This document shows, piece after piece, positions 1 through 11,301 of a stretch of 64,000 nucleotides of DNA (positions are counted from its first letter, which is position 1; each line of letters opens with the position of its first letter). Both the position numbers and the translations under genes were made by a program. The DNA is from Girardinichthys multiradiatus (lineage: Eukaryota > Chordata > Actinopteri > Cyprinodontiformes > Goodeidae): contig NC_061797.1 in NCBI RefSeq assembly GCF_021462225.1, positions 40,264,147 through 40,328,146 on the forward strand, given 5' to 3'. Under the pieces are notes generated by a model. It did not search any database and had not been told where the DNA came from. It was given only the letters and a program-made list of their open reading frames with translations.

Positions 1-389
1 GATAGGTGTTAACAAGGTAATCCGTTTTCTGGCATTGTTATACACCAGTGAGATCAAGATCTGAAGATAAAATTGATATTGTTCTGTGCACCAGAAATTA
101 AACAAAAGCTAACAAAAAATGGAGGTGGCTATAACTAAAATGACCACTAGTCAATGTCGTCAATCGATCTCCAGTCCTTCCACTTAATGTTCCCAAGAAC
201 AACAAGTCCCAAAATACTGTTTTTGAGTTTATGTTTGTGGGTAGTTTTAGCAGAAACACACTAAAGGCTGTCCAGAACCAGCTAAAGCCCAATATATTAC
301 AGTTCTCTATAGCACAAATGGTGTAGTTTATTAAAATGTTTGTGTCAGTTTTGTAGGTAGTTAAAATGCATTTTCAGACACACTTAAAT
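1..389. other. Non-coding flank, no feature recognised
   Basis: AT-rich unique sequence. The only open frames are short and without splice signals or recognisable protein motifs. I see no repeat ends here. Confidence 0.5.
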
Positions 390-745
390 GAAATCAAACT
401 TTTCAGTTTCTTGGAGCTTCCTTTTAGCAATCCATAACTTTCTGTTTAAGTGGGCTTTACAAATGATATGACATAGAGGCCTATTTCTTTTAGCCACCGG
501 TTGCTTGACTGGATGATGACCCTTGTTTATTTTGCACAGTGAGCAGGATGGCAAAAAATGCCCAAAACCCACCGTTAGAGAATTACAAAGAGTGGCCTCT
601 TGGGGTACCAAGTCTCCATGACAACAATTATCCATCTGTCCTACAATCACTAAGGGAAACAGGTGGAGTTGACTAAACTCTACTAGGACTTTAACTGGGA
701 CCATCTGGTTTTGTCTGATGTCTAAGTTTGCATTTGGCATAAAAT
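390..745 (+). mobile_element. Decayed Tc1-like transposon fragment
   Basis: The stretch near 688-720 (GGACTTTAACTGGGACCATC followed by a TCTGATG) resembles the part of Tc1-like transposase genes that encodes the first catalytic aspartate region (W-x-x-x-x-x-SDE). It also resembles the piece at 54185-54490, which shares GGACTTTAACTGG-ACCAT and, upstream, an AAGTCTCCA/AAGGTCTCCA run. No terminal inverted repeats or open frame survive. The boundaries are guesses. It could be chance similarity plus a common ancestor shared with the other fragment. Confidence 0.33.
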
Positions 746-1624
746 ACAGTGTAGGGGCAATGTGTTAATAGGGACCTCATGACAACTGTATGGTGGAAGA
801 TCTGTGATGCTGTGTTTCTCACCAAAAAAACGGCAAACATTGGTTAGAGTGCAAAGTATAATGAACCAATTGAAATATCATGTCATGTTAAATAAAAATC
901 TAGTGGACTTACCGAGGGTGTTTAATACTCGGGATGATATTTCTTTCTCTTTCTTGTGTTTTGACAGCTTAAGCAAACAGTATGGTGCGTTTACTGTGTC
1001 GGGCAGATTTGCTTTAGAACAGAAGGAAAAATGGAAAATTCTTTCTGTGGCATAACTGAGTTTATTCAGTCAAAGAGATAAGACCCACACCTTGTTAAGG
1101 TAACAACGAGGACAGGCTAGGACAAACATAAAGAGACAAAAATCACAGAATGAGAGAAGAAGAAGGAAAGCTGGGCCCGGATCTGAACGCACTGATCAGG
1201 GCTTTTAGGAACAGAAAACTTTCCATCTAAGCTGCATTCTGAGCTTTTGAGAGAAAGGAAATTTAAAACAATAGTAAAGCGTAAGCTGTAAACAAGGTGA
1301 TGGAGTACAATTAAAGAGGAAGTACAAATCCAAGGAGCATTGCGTGAAGTTTTTGTCAGCTCCTTTCAAAAGAACGCTTGTACAGCACAAGGACAGCCCA
1401 GCTGATCAAACTGAAGATCTTTGTTCCCTTGTAAGAATCCTATAAAATACATTTTTTACAACTGATTTCTTTTTCAACTGACAGTTCTCTATTTTCACAT
1501 TCATTTGTAGAGTTCAGAGCATCCATCCCACCTCATAGTGAAAGGTCATTGCTATTCCTTCGCTGCAAAAAAAGATCTGATATGTGGTGTTAAATAGGTG
1601 AGATGTAGGACAGTGTAATTAACG
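746..1624. other. Non-coding, nothing recognised
   Basis: Unique AT-rich sequence. The 83-codon open frame at 804-1055 has no family resemblance I recognise and no flanking splice or promoter signal. Confidence 0.5.
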
Positions 1625-1850
1625 CTAGTCCTTTAGCGAGCCCCACCTCACTCAGCTGGGAGCGCCCGATATAGCACTCATTAATTCCTATTTGTGCGTA
1701 ATGAGAGGGTCATGTTGGATGTAATAAATGGCTCTTTTATTTGGGCGAGAGCTGCTCTCCTGGCTAACAGTCTCATAAACACCCTTTAGCCGCTCTCATC
1801 AGCCTCCCTGGGTGAAAACCGATCACATTTGCGCATGCACACAAAACTTA
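1625..1850. promoter_or_regulatory. Candidate conserved non-coding element
   Basis: Unlike its surroundings, this stretch is free of simple repeats and carries several homeodomain-type cores in about 120 bp (ATTAAT near 1680, TAATGAG near 1700, TTTTATTTGGG near 1735) plus balanced base composition. Such texture is common in vertebrate developmental enhancers. This is inference from texture only. An alignment to other fish genomes would decide. Confidence 0.17.
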
Positions 1851-2210
1851 ACAGGTGTGAAAAAGCATATTGGGTAAATGTTTTGAGAAATCTGGTATAA
1901 TAAGTCAAATAATATGTTCAGTATGTTAGAAAATTTACCTGCTTTTGGGTTTATTATTCAAGACACACGATTAAAAATCACAAATGAGAATGCAGTCTTT
2001 TGTTGTTTTTCCTTTCCACAGCTGTGAATTGATAAAGTGATTGATCTTTGGTTATGTTTTCAAAGAACAGATTGTTTGAAGAGTCCTCTGGGGCTGTTCC
2101 CAAATGCTGATTAAATACAGCACACTTGCAATAAAAGTTGGCCACTGAACATCATTCTAATTAACAACTCTTTTGAGGAAAGATTACACTAAAAATACAG
2201 CCACTGAGCC
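1851..2210. other. Non-coding, nothing recognised
   Basis: AT-rich unique sequence leading into the AAAC/CA microsatellite. No supported gene or repeat. Confidence 0.5.
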
Positions 2211-2232
2211 AACAAACAAACAAACAAACAAA

Positions 2233-2304
<72 letters not shown>
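2211..2304. repeat. Compound (AAAC)n(AC)n microsatellite
   Basis: About seven AAAC units run directly into more than thirty AC units without interruption, so it is probably length-polymorphic. Confidence 0.98.
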
Positions 2305-2308
<4 letters not shown>

Positions 2309-2799
2309 CAAGTTTGAACTGTCTGAGCTTTTGGATGTGAGACTACACTGTAATGCAGATTTTTAATTTATTTCAATAATTACATCCATGAAGTAACTCA
2401 GTCCAAAGCGCACCATATTCAGTTTTAATTCCTATTGCTTAATTAGATTATATCAGAGCTCTCCAAGATCTTTGAGGAATGTATACGGCTTTGTTGAACA
2501 GGCATTATTAAATGTAAAAGCTATTAGAGTGTGTGTGACTCATGCCAGACTGTAGTAGACAGTGTGAGTACGTGAGTTCATAATCCAGTTATATTTAACT
2601 GCTTAGTGGTGTGTGCCATTGTCTGTTACTCTATAGCCAAGTGCTGTGGGGGAATTTAATAATGTAGTAAAGTGTTGATCTTATTTATACACAGGAAAAC
2701 AGCAGATGACACTGATCTAATTGAAAAATAAGACTCATAATTATTTTTATGCATATAAAAGTAGCTACAAAAACCTGCTGGGATAGAAGTCCAGAAAAA
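2305..2799. other. Non-coding, nothing recognised
   Basis: Unique AT-rich sequence between the microsatellite and a Tc1 relic. No open frame with support. Confidence 0.5.
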
Positions 2800-3965
2800 A
2801 ATTACAAACTACCATCGCAGTCTGAAATATTCAACCCCTTCACTTCAAAAGATGTGGTGTTGATAGAATACAAGAATAAATCACGCATGCAATCATGCAA
2901 AAAATACTATGATACATATTTGAGTTATTTTAACAGAAGTTACCTCACCTTTAATTTTCATATATAAATTGTAACAACACATGCTCATGTGCAGAATTGT
3001 TCAACTCCCAGCATCATTTATTTGATAACTTCTACGAAAGTATTTCAGTAAGTGCTAACACACCTCTTACACCTCTTTATTGGACTCCTTGTCATTCTTC
3101 ACATCCTACGGCCTCTAGCTCAGCAATGTTTGATGGCTTCCATGCTGCAACGCTTTTTTAAAAATCCCACCAAAGATGCTGCATGATAAGGCTCCTGTAG
3201 CAACCTCCAGGATCTTTTTCTTAACCAAGCCTTGGTTTACTTGGAGGTTTGCTTGGGATCATTGTTTTGCTTGACATCCCAATGATCACAGAGGTTGTAT
3301 TTGTAAATAGAAGGCATCCAAGTCCTCCTGAAAATGGTCTGGTGTTTCTGGGAATCATTGATGCCAGGTACACCAATAACATTGCCACAGATAATCAGCC
3401 CCACATCATGAATGACCCTCTCCATGGTTGATCACGTGGATGGTATCTTTTGTTCATAAGACTAGCCTTTTGCACACCAAATGTACTGCTTGTTCTATAT
3501 GTACAGACAGTTCCAGTTTGGTTATCAGTTTATTATCGTAGTCATTGTCAATCCATGAAATTGTGTCCCAAAACTCTTTATGCAAATTCTGTCTGGCATA
3601 TTCTAGTTGGTCTTGGAGACCATCCATGAAGTCCTTATTTATTCAGTGTACTTGCTACAGTTGGTTCTGAAAAACTTGTATCAGCTTTCATTAGGTCATC
3701 CTAAAGGTGTCTTGCATTGACACGGTGGTCTTATTTTGTTGTTCTGACTAAATTGCTAAATGTCCCTTGGTTAAATGTTGTGCTTGCTTTCACGTTCATC
3801 TCCTAGTCTCAACTTTTGCAGAAGCGTCTTTGTCTTTACCATAATTGCAACTCTCTTTGAATACTGTCATGAGTGAATTTCTATATACATCATAGCTGAA
3901 ACAAATTTAATTGATACATCCTTAAAACTTTGGGGGATTGAATATTGAAGATTGTAACCCCAGCC
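2800..3965 (-). mobile_element. Decayed Tc1/mariner transposon, minus strand
   Basis: The sequence around 3230-3440 (GGTTTGCTTGGGATCATTG, then CCAGGTACACC, then CAGCCCCACATCATGAATGA) has the shape of an antisense Tc1-like transposase gene of the kind that is abundant in fish. The two flanks carry loosely complementary ends: CTGAAATATTCAACCCCTTC near 2821 and GGGGGATTGAATATTGAAG near 3935, a decayed terminal inverted repeat. No frame is open for more than 62 codons. The element is dead and old. The exact ends are uncertain by tens of bases. Confidence 0.5.
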
Positions 3966-5347
3966 TTCATTAAACAAGCCTTCCGTTATAATGTCGCACA
4001 GGCCTCATGGTTTTAAATGACTGCAGTGTGTTATGGCAAGGAACCCATAATTATAGAAATCTTAATCTGCTGCACTTAAGATACAGTCACTCTTTCTCAC
4101 TGTACTGCTATAGGTAATTCACATTTGATGTAAGACATGATATTTAAGAAAGCCTGTAAAGTCTCACTGCTGCAGCCAGATGCTAAAACTGAAGAATCAC
4201 TACTTCTCAGAACCCACGCAGTCGATCAAAACTTTGTTAGCTGTGCATTTCTGCCCCGGCAAGCATTTCCCCCTGTTCTAAAACCAAATTCTTCAGTTTG
4301 AGCATGTCAAGATGGATGGAAACTCTTTTTTATTGGTTTAGCATTTTTGAAGACCTGATTTATGGTGCAGTGTGAGTAACACTGTAACTCTTGGGCTTAG
4401 AAAGACTGGCTTTGGCCCCAGTCAGCAAAAAAAGCTTTCTACTGGCAGGAGAATGAGGCACTGATCACAATCTGCCATCTAGCTAGAATCTACACTCAGC
4501 TTTCATAAACTGAAAGAGAGAAAGAGGGGTTTAAGAGAGCAGAAGGTGCTTGAGTGTCACGCTCATCGCAAACATCTCTGTCTAGCTCTGTCTTTATTGT
4601 CCTGAATTAGTCAAAGGGCCTCTCAAAGCTTCCCTGTGATGGATGGATTGCAGATTCAAGCTAGGCTGCTGAGGAGGTTTTGCACTCTCCTTTTTTCTCC
4701 TGGAAAGCCCATTCAGACTAAGAATGATGTGGTTTAGCCATTAAAACCAATTGAGTCCACGCCCGTTACCATAAGGCAGATATATTTTGTTTGCAAAAAA
4801 AAAATACAAAAATAGAGAAAAAGAGAAACAGGCCGGTAAACTTCTTATGTGTTATTGGTTGGTGATTTGGATCATGACCTGACAGCAGATTTGCCTTTTC
4901 TCCTCACACCAAAAGAAAGCACCACAAAGCCTGTGAGTTCTGCTTCATTTGACCCTGTGCAAAGCATATGTCTGTCCATCCTGCTCGTATTCTGCCCAGA
5001 AGATGGACTGCCGTTAGGGTCAAAGAAAGCCTCACTGCCCACTTGAGTGTGTTACAAAGCCTTCAAACAAAATCACTTGTCAGGGGTCTCTACTTTTCGG
5101 GTCTGTCTCTATTTCTCCCTAGCCCTTTGTCACTTCAAACAAGTTGCTGCAATGTTTTAGAGACATTTTTCTAATGTTTTACACTCCATATAATCTGCTG
5201 TGTTGCGGAAAGCCCATTTTACTGGCTGACGTAATTGATGGTGCCCGAGACCCTACAGAGGTCATCCCAGTAGAAAGGCCTTGGTTTTTGTCACCATGGA
5301 GATGGCGAGAACACACCAGCAAGCTCACAGTCACCCTCTCACAAATT
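3966..5347. other. Non-coding, nothing recognised
   Basis: Unique sequence with an A-rich run near 4795-4830. The open frames at 4849-5174 overlap one another in different phases and show no protein family features. Confidence 0.5.
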
Positions 5348-5375
5348 CACACACACACACACACACACACGCACG

Positions 5376-5429
<54 letters not shown>
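5348..5429. repeat. (CA)n microsatellite with CG-interrupted units
   Basis: About forty CA units interrupted once by a GCACGCACGC block at 5371-5381, followed by TAATAATAA. The repeat creates spurious TH-rich and CV-rich open frames on both strands. Confidence 0.98.
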
Positions 5430-5431
<2 letters not shown>

Positions 5432-7204
5432 AATAATAACTACAATGCCTCAGTGTCGGATTCTGGAAGAAGCTTTTTTTTAAATAATCAAATAAATGAA
5501 AATGCCAGTAGTCTTTGAAAAGATTATTTTTAGACATTGGTATGGAGGGTAAAAGATGTAAAAACAGAACCTGAAATGTTATGTTAGTTTCTTTGTGGCT
5601 AGGCATGGACTTTTCGGAATCAAGCTTTTAAAAACATTTCATCATATTGTCCCCATGGCTTAAAGCCCGTTTAATGAGATGCCGGAGAAGGTGCTACAGT
5701 GACTGGAGTTTTCTCCTGCTGTATGGAGCCTATAGCAACACAGCACTTCCTCTCCCTCAAATGTTGCGAGGCATTGCCAGTCAGCTGGCTGAAAGAAAGT
5801 TACTGCACTTTTCCATCCCTTGCATGGCAAACTAGGCTGTTTGGAATTAATAATGGTCACGAAAAACACAGATCTAAGATAATCTATCATCTTAACCAGC
5901 TAATTTTAGCTTGTATTTTACTATATATACTCTATTTTACTCTATAAAATAAAGAGCAGATAGGCAGAAAGATATAATATTCTGTGCAACAACCAGCTGG
6001 AAACTACCACTACATTTAGGTGATGTTTATCCTGCATTATTCACATTGTATCAGAATCAAAATAATAATAAAATGATGTTATAAATAACATTATTACAGC
6101 TGCAACAACCAATACTTTTATATTCATTTTAGCAGCAGCAGTAATAGTTGTTGCTTTTTGTTATTTTTACCAAAGGAATTAGTTCATGTTATACATTGTT
6201 TCAAATTGTCCTTTTACTAAAGGTTATCCTATCTCATGTCGACCCCTGTTTTTTGTGATAATAGGATCATAAAAGGCATCCTAAAAGTATTTTAATGCCC
6301 ATCATTTGTAAAAATTTTAGTTAAGTTAAAAAGATATGCAAATAAAGAATACCTTATCCAATCAAATTTGAGAGAACATTTTTGTGTAACTTGTTTGTCT
6401 GCTCCATTTTGCCTGATAAATCATAGCTGGTGCTGCTCTAAAATCTGCAATCCAATCCTTCCCATGAAGTGTCGACAATCATAATTTTTTTTTTGCATAA
6501 ACCCTTTCAGACACACACACACTCAGCACATGTGCTCATACATTATCATCCAATCTCTCTAAGCAGAGTAAATTTAATTTCAGATATTCCTCAATTTCCA
6601 ACCATCTATAATCATGTGACAGCAGGCAGATGGCAGAAATAATGTACATACAGTTACCCACACACCTTTTTTTTTTTATAACTGATGTTGTGGTGTTCAG
6701 AAAAGGCTATGTGGTCTGAGTGTATCTCTTTCCCAGATACTATAGTTGTTCCACCGGTGAAGAGTGCAAAGTAACTCTGTGGTGGAAAGAAACAAACACA
6801 CACACACAGATCCCTTGTTCAGACTGGAAATGGCCTTGACAGGATCACAGCTCCCCTGTTGTTTATATCAGTGAGCAGAAGCTATCCATTACCCAGAGCA
6901 AGGTGCCTGATGCCTTTTTTCCCACTGGCGGTCAAAGTGATATTGGTTTCCTGTATTAAAGGAGAGAGGAAGATTCAGGCAGCTGTGAATCTGCTAAACT
7001 CCCACTCCCAAGACCAATGAAATGAGGTGTTGGAGCAGCTGAGCGGAAACAGTGGTAAAAGTCTGCATTGGTAAAACTCTGTCTTTCAGGTGGGCGACAA
7101 GAGGTCATGTTGTAGAAGAATGTTGCCTGATAAAATGAAGCAAGAATGTTAATTGTTCCAAGTCTAAATCAGCAGTCTGGTCCATAGATAAAATTTAAAA
7201 TGGT
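5430..7204. other. Non-coding, nothing recognised
   Basis: AT-rich unique DNA with short T runs (6486-6495, 6668-6677), AATAAT runs near 6060 and short CA runs near 6510 and 6795. Several 60-80 codon open frames overlap at 5647-5947 and cancel each other as evidence. Confidence 0.5.
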
Positions 7205-7626
7205 TATGCTTTTGTTTCATGTTTTTCTAGTTATATTTCTGTTAGTTTGTTTCCTTGGATTTGCGTTCTGTTCAAGCCATGTTTTGCTCCTGTCACGTTG
7301 TGTTCTCTGTTAATTAAGTTTATTCGGTTCACCTGTCCAAGTTAATCTGTCTCCTTGCTCCACCTGTACCATGCTTCATTTATACACACCTGTTCAGTTA
7401 GTCATCGCGGAAACATCTTTCACTCTCATGCTCATGTCTAGTTCTCTAACCAAGTCTTGTCTTTGTTTTTGATCATGCCATGCCTATCTTGCCTGCCCGT
7501 TTGTTTTGTTCCTGCCTCCTGCTGAGTGAGTTTTGGTTATTAAACCTTTTTTCACTTACCATCACGCTGCCTGCTCATCTGCATTGTGGGGTCCAATTCC
7601 AAGTAAACCGTGATAGAACCGTGACA
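7205..7626 (+). mobile_element. Possible solo LTR of a fish retrotransposon
   Basis: The segment ends in AACCGTGACA at 7617-7626 after a TTATTAAACC polyadenylation-like signal, and contains TGTCACG at 7291. TGTCACG and CGTGACA are mutually inverted and have the TG...CA form of LTR ends. The wording resembles Gypsy-type LTRs of fish from memory, where the repeat begins further left at about 7205. I cannot find a clean 5-bp target duplication, so the left boundary is open. It could also be another interspersed repeat. Confidence 0.4.
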
Positions 7627-7789
7627 CATTCAGCATCTTCCTCAGTTTACATCCAAGGTTTAATGGAGGCAGAGGAAAAAAAAAGTGAGAAATTTGAGAA
7701 AACAAAACTATGAAATGGTTACTTTGTTGTTCTGGTGTCTAGTAAAGTGGGGTTCTTTGTCATAAATATGTTAATGGAAATAAACAGGC

Positions 7790-8190
7790 TACTGCCAGAC
7801 CTGAAGAATCTAAAAATTCAAAACCAGCATGAAGTAGCCTGAATGTTCTCAGAAAGCAACACACACACATGCCCCACTTAAGGAAATTTATGAAATGATT
7901 AGAAACTAAGTTAGTGATCTCTATCAGTGTGGAAAGGGTTATGAAACCATTTCTAAATCTTTGGAACTCCACTGAACCAAAGTGAGAATTATAATCTACA
8001 ACATAAAAGTGGCTGGCTTACAATAGTTTTGATATACTCTTGAAGTGACAACAAACCAACAAAAGCATTTCATAAGAAGAACACCATACAAACGGTCAAA
8101 CATGGTGTCGGCCCCTGTTGGACCTGGATGACTTGCTATAAATAATGGAACTAATTAGAAGTACTTTGGGTCCCCTGAAAGTTCAGTTTG
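7790..8190 (+). mobile_element. Tc1-like transposon relic with internal deletions
   Basis: 7919-7980 (GTGTGGAAAGGGTTATGAAA, CCATTTCTAAATCTTTGGAA) resembles the DNA-binding part of a Tc1-like transposase gene. 8068-8165 (AAGAACACCATACAAACGGT, then TGGACCTGGATGACTTGCTA) resembles a much later part of the same gene. The intervening coding DNA is missing, so at least one large deletion has occurred. No inverted termini are visible and there is no long open frame. Family assignment is by recollection of common fish Tc1 elements. Confidence 0.47.
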
Positions 8191-9160
8191 AAGATCATTT
8201 TAAGCATTTCAGGGGGGTGTTAATAGTTTCTTAAACATTCTATTAGTCAGCAAGTAGTTACGTTTCATGGAGTGTAAACTTTCAGTGCTGCATGAATCTT
8301 TTTTTAAACATTAGTAGCTTCAAAACTACCTTACCATTATGTAATCATAGACAGCTATCATGTGAAGCTTTACATCATGTTGCACTCTGTACAGCAACAG
8401 TCCTCCCATTGTGTTATTCCATGTTGAATGAGTGACACGTTGTTATAGGATAGAAATGTGATGGAATAGACAGATGCTTGTTGGTGTTAAGATACAGTCC
8501 TGGCTGGAGGTGTTAGTGAGCCGCCCCGGGCTGCCCTCCAGCCAGCTTGGAACGCTATCATCACTCCAGCTCTCTCCACAAACGAAAACACCACCTTAAC
8601 TTGCCTGCATGTTTGTTTACCTTCCCTGCCTCTGCACAGGGACGGAAATGGTTATGCCGATCTTGTAGTAAAATAGGCCGAGCTGAATTTGGGGGTCTGG
8701 GAAGCAGAGATGGAGGTACCGAGGTTCTCCTTGTCCTCTGATTCACCTCGGGACATGGCCAGGGTCAGTGGGACATCTGTGGTCAGCACTGGACTGATAG
8801 AGGTGGACTGTGAGGACAGCTACTGTCATCAAGGGGTAAATAGAAGTGAAGAAGGGGTTGGTTTGTGCTAACATGAGCCTAAAGATAAAGCACTGAGGTC
8901 TGGCTGAGGCCGTGCTTGACCAGTAAACAAGCAGTGGGGTGCCTAAATAGCCTTGGGATCAGCCTGGGGCTAAAGCTGAAAGTCTCTCTCAGCACTGAGT
9001 CTTTTAAACAGAAGATCATACATGCACATGTTCTGGCACAAAAACACATGGTTTCAGTGAGGGGGAACTCTACTGCAGACACGCACACAAAATTAGGTGC
9101 ACATCCATGCTCAGAATAAATAGGCTGTGAATAAGAGGGGAAAAAAAGCTTTTGCATAGA
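8191..9160. other. Non-coding, nothing recognised
   Basis: Unique sequence, locally GC-rich around 8515-8800. Open frames on both strands overlap there (8547-8871) but none has splice sites or family features. Confidence 0.45.
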
Positions 9161-10260
9161 GACCTGTGCAAAAGTCTGAAGTCATCCCTAATATCTTTAT
9201 ATTTTGTATCTAAGTACTTTTTTCTGTCAATTCATTTGACATATTGACCATTTTCAGAAAAATATATATTTTTTGTTTGTTATGCCATATATCTGACATA
9301 TACACCATTCAGGCATAAAACCATTCAGGCTCCTAAACTCAATGAATGCACCAGTGTTGTATCCTCATGTGACAGACAGATTAACAAAAAAGGTTTAAAA
9401 TCACTTGATCTTTTTCTTTAACACAGCAACAAGCAGCATGAGGCAAGAACACAGCGTACTCTAAATCTTAAAAACAATAAAAATGATTAACTCTGTCGCA
9501 AAAAAACCAAACATCTTTATGAGGTGTTGGTCAGGCGACTTAATTGCCAGTCAAGCACTGTGGTACCTTGTCATTAACCCAACTAGTGGTGCTTTTTTCA
9601 GTGTGATAAGGAACCAAGTCCAGTTTAGAAACGGAGTAAGGATTTCTATAAATGTTGTCAATCTTCATAAATCTTGTCAGCAGAGGATAGCACTATGCTC
9701 TAACATTTCTTGGTCAGCTGTATTGACTTCAGACTTGATGAAACACAGAGAACCGACACCAGCAGATGATATTGTTCACTAAATCATCATTGACTGTGGA
9801 AACTTCACACTGGATCTCAAGCAAATTTGATTATTTGCTGTACTTCCTGCAGACGCTTGGACTTTGATTTCCAAATGAAATGCATAATTCATAATTCAAT
9901 CTTTTTGCCCTGGTTAGACTCTTCTAACTTTGTCTTTCTTTCAGGAGTGGCTTACCACAAGTAATGCAGCAGTTGTGGCCCATATCCACGATTCATTTTT
10001 GTGTTCGCAATCCTCATGCCTACAGTTTTTGTTGTTGCTTGTGCACCTTTTTTTGCCACACTTTTTCCTTCCACTCAGTGTTCCATTAATATGCTTGGGT
10101 ACAATACGCTGTGTCTACATTGTCTTTAGTAATGACCTTTTGTGGCTTACCAGGAGGGTCATTACTTTACATTACAGGTGACTGCCTGCTGGGCAAGTGT
10201 CAACTCAGCTGTGCTCCCTATGATTGTGTTAAAATTAACATTTGTTAATGTTAAAAAAAT
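9161..10260 (-). mobile_element. Decayed Tc1-like transposon, minus strand
   Basis: The segment 9740-9870 (CACAGAGAACCGACACCAGC, CATCATTGACTGTGGAAACT, CACTGGATCTCAAGCAA) lines up with 30425-30510 in the better preserved Tc1 at 28553-30810, and 9945-10000 lines up with 30665-30710. Both are antisense to the transposase gene. Later text (ATTAATATGCTTGG, AATGACCTTTTGTG) fits the same gene 5' region. The left end GACCTGTGCAAAAGTCTGAA at 9161 looks like a Tc1 terminus. No frame remains open, so it is an old relic. Confidence 0.57.
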
Positions 10261-10276
10261 AATTTTTATATTGGTC

Positions 10277-10647
10277 AGCCAGTCATTTTCTACCGCTTAT
10301 TCCATAGTGGGTCACGGGGGAGCTGGTGCCCATCTCCAGCAGTCTATGGGCGAGAAGCGGGGCACACCCTGGACAGGTCGCCAGTCCATCGCAGGGCAAC
10401 ACACAAACAACCACGCACACACTCATTCATACACCTAAGGGCAATTTAGAGTTACCAATTAACTGCCTGCTGGGCAAGTGTCATGTCTTTGGACTGTGGG
10501 AGGAAGCCGGAGTACCCGGTGAGAACCAACGCATGCACGGGGAAAACAGGCAAACTCCACGCAGAAAGACCCCAGGCCGGGAATCAAACCGAGGACCTTC
10601 TTGCTGCAAGGCAACGGTGCTACCAACTGCGCCACCGTACAGCCCAC
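10277..10647 (-). mobile_element. tRNA-headed SINE with perfect 16-bp target duplication
   Basis: Read on the minus strand it begins GGCTGTACGGTGGCGCAGTT, contains a pol III A box (complement of 10622-10633) and a B box mutated to GGTTTGATTCC (10580-10590), then the fish SINE body and a 3' end CACTATGGAATAAGCGGTAG followed by TGACTGGCT. The 16-bp direct repeat AATTTTTATATTGGTC at 10261-10276 and 10648-10663 brackets it, proving retrotransposition by an endonuclease-bearing LINE. Oddly, 10462-10483 is a 22-bp patch identical to 10181-10202 outside the SINE. Confidence 0.9.
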
Positions 10648-10737
10648 AATTTTTATATTGGTCTATTACTAATTACTATTACCAATGTTACTTCACAATG
10701 AGCAAAAAGTTAACTCTTCAAATAAATTACTATGTAC

Positions 10738-11061
10738 TAGGGGTGCACCGCTTGGAGTTTTAGGGCCGATTGCCGATTAATGATCTTTAAAAAGCCTGAC
10801 CTGCCGATTACGATTTCTGCCGATACCTATTTTCTTTATAACTAACACTATCAAGTGTAATAAGGTCATAAAACACCTTCCATGTTTTAATCTTATGTTG
10901 TCAACAGTTGTGAACCGCGCACGTGCAGATATGACCTGTTGGGTGGGTCTGTCAATCCGCAAAAGGGGACAGTGGGTGATTTTCAGACTCCTGACGAGCT
11001 AGATAAGATCAGTGGATAAGATCAGTTTCATATGCAAGTATTGGCCCATCAACGATCACCC
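10738..11061. mobile_element. hAT-like MITE relic
   Basis: The left end TAGGGGTGCACCG (10739-10751), followed by runs of GCCGATTGCCGATTA and TGCCGATTACGATTTCTGCC, matches my memory of hAT-type MITEs in fish that begin with this terminus. The right side (GGCCCATCAACGATCACCC near 11044) may be the degraded opposite end, which a SINE then struck. No transposase is present. Confidence 0.38.
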
Positions 11062-11067
11062 AAAATA

Positions 11068-11295
11068 TTCATTCATTCAGTCATCTTCTATATCGCTTAT
11101 TCCATAGTGGGTCACAGGGGAGCTGGTCCGTATCTCCAACAGTCTACAGACGAGAGACAGGTTGCCAGTCCATCGCAGGGCAACACAGAGACACACAGGA
11201 CAAACAACCATGCAGAAAGGCCCTCAACCAGGAGTTGAACCCTGGGCCTTCTTGCTGCAAGGCAACAATGCTACCAGCTGTTCCACCGTGCAGCC
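11068..11295 (-). mobile_element. SINE copy with internal deletion
   Basis: Same SINE family as at 10277-10647, minus strand. The tRNA-like head (CCACCGTGCAGCC in complement at 11283-11295) and the 3' end with ATTCATTCATTCAGTCA tail at 11069-11083 are present. The body between CAACCATGCA (11206-11215) and GAAAGGCCC is missing, with the junction falling at a CCATGCA microhomology that occurs at both ends of the missing segment in the intact copies. A 6-bp direct repeat AAAATA (11062-11067, 11296-11301) is the likely target duplication. Confidence 0.82.
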
Positions 11296-11301
11296 AAAAT
11301 A

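Noticed and set aside
5144..5606. 124- and 91-codon frames with His-Thr or Cys-Val runs
   Set aside because: They are produced by the CA microsatellite.
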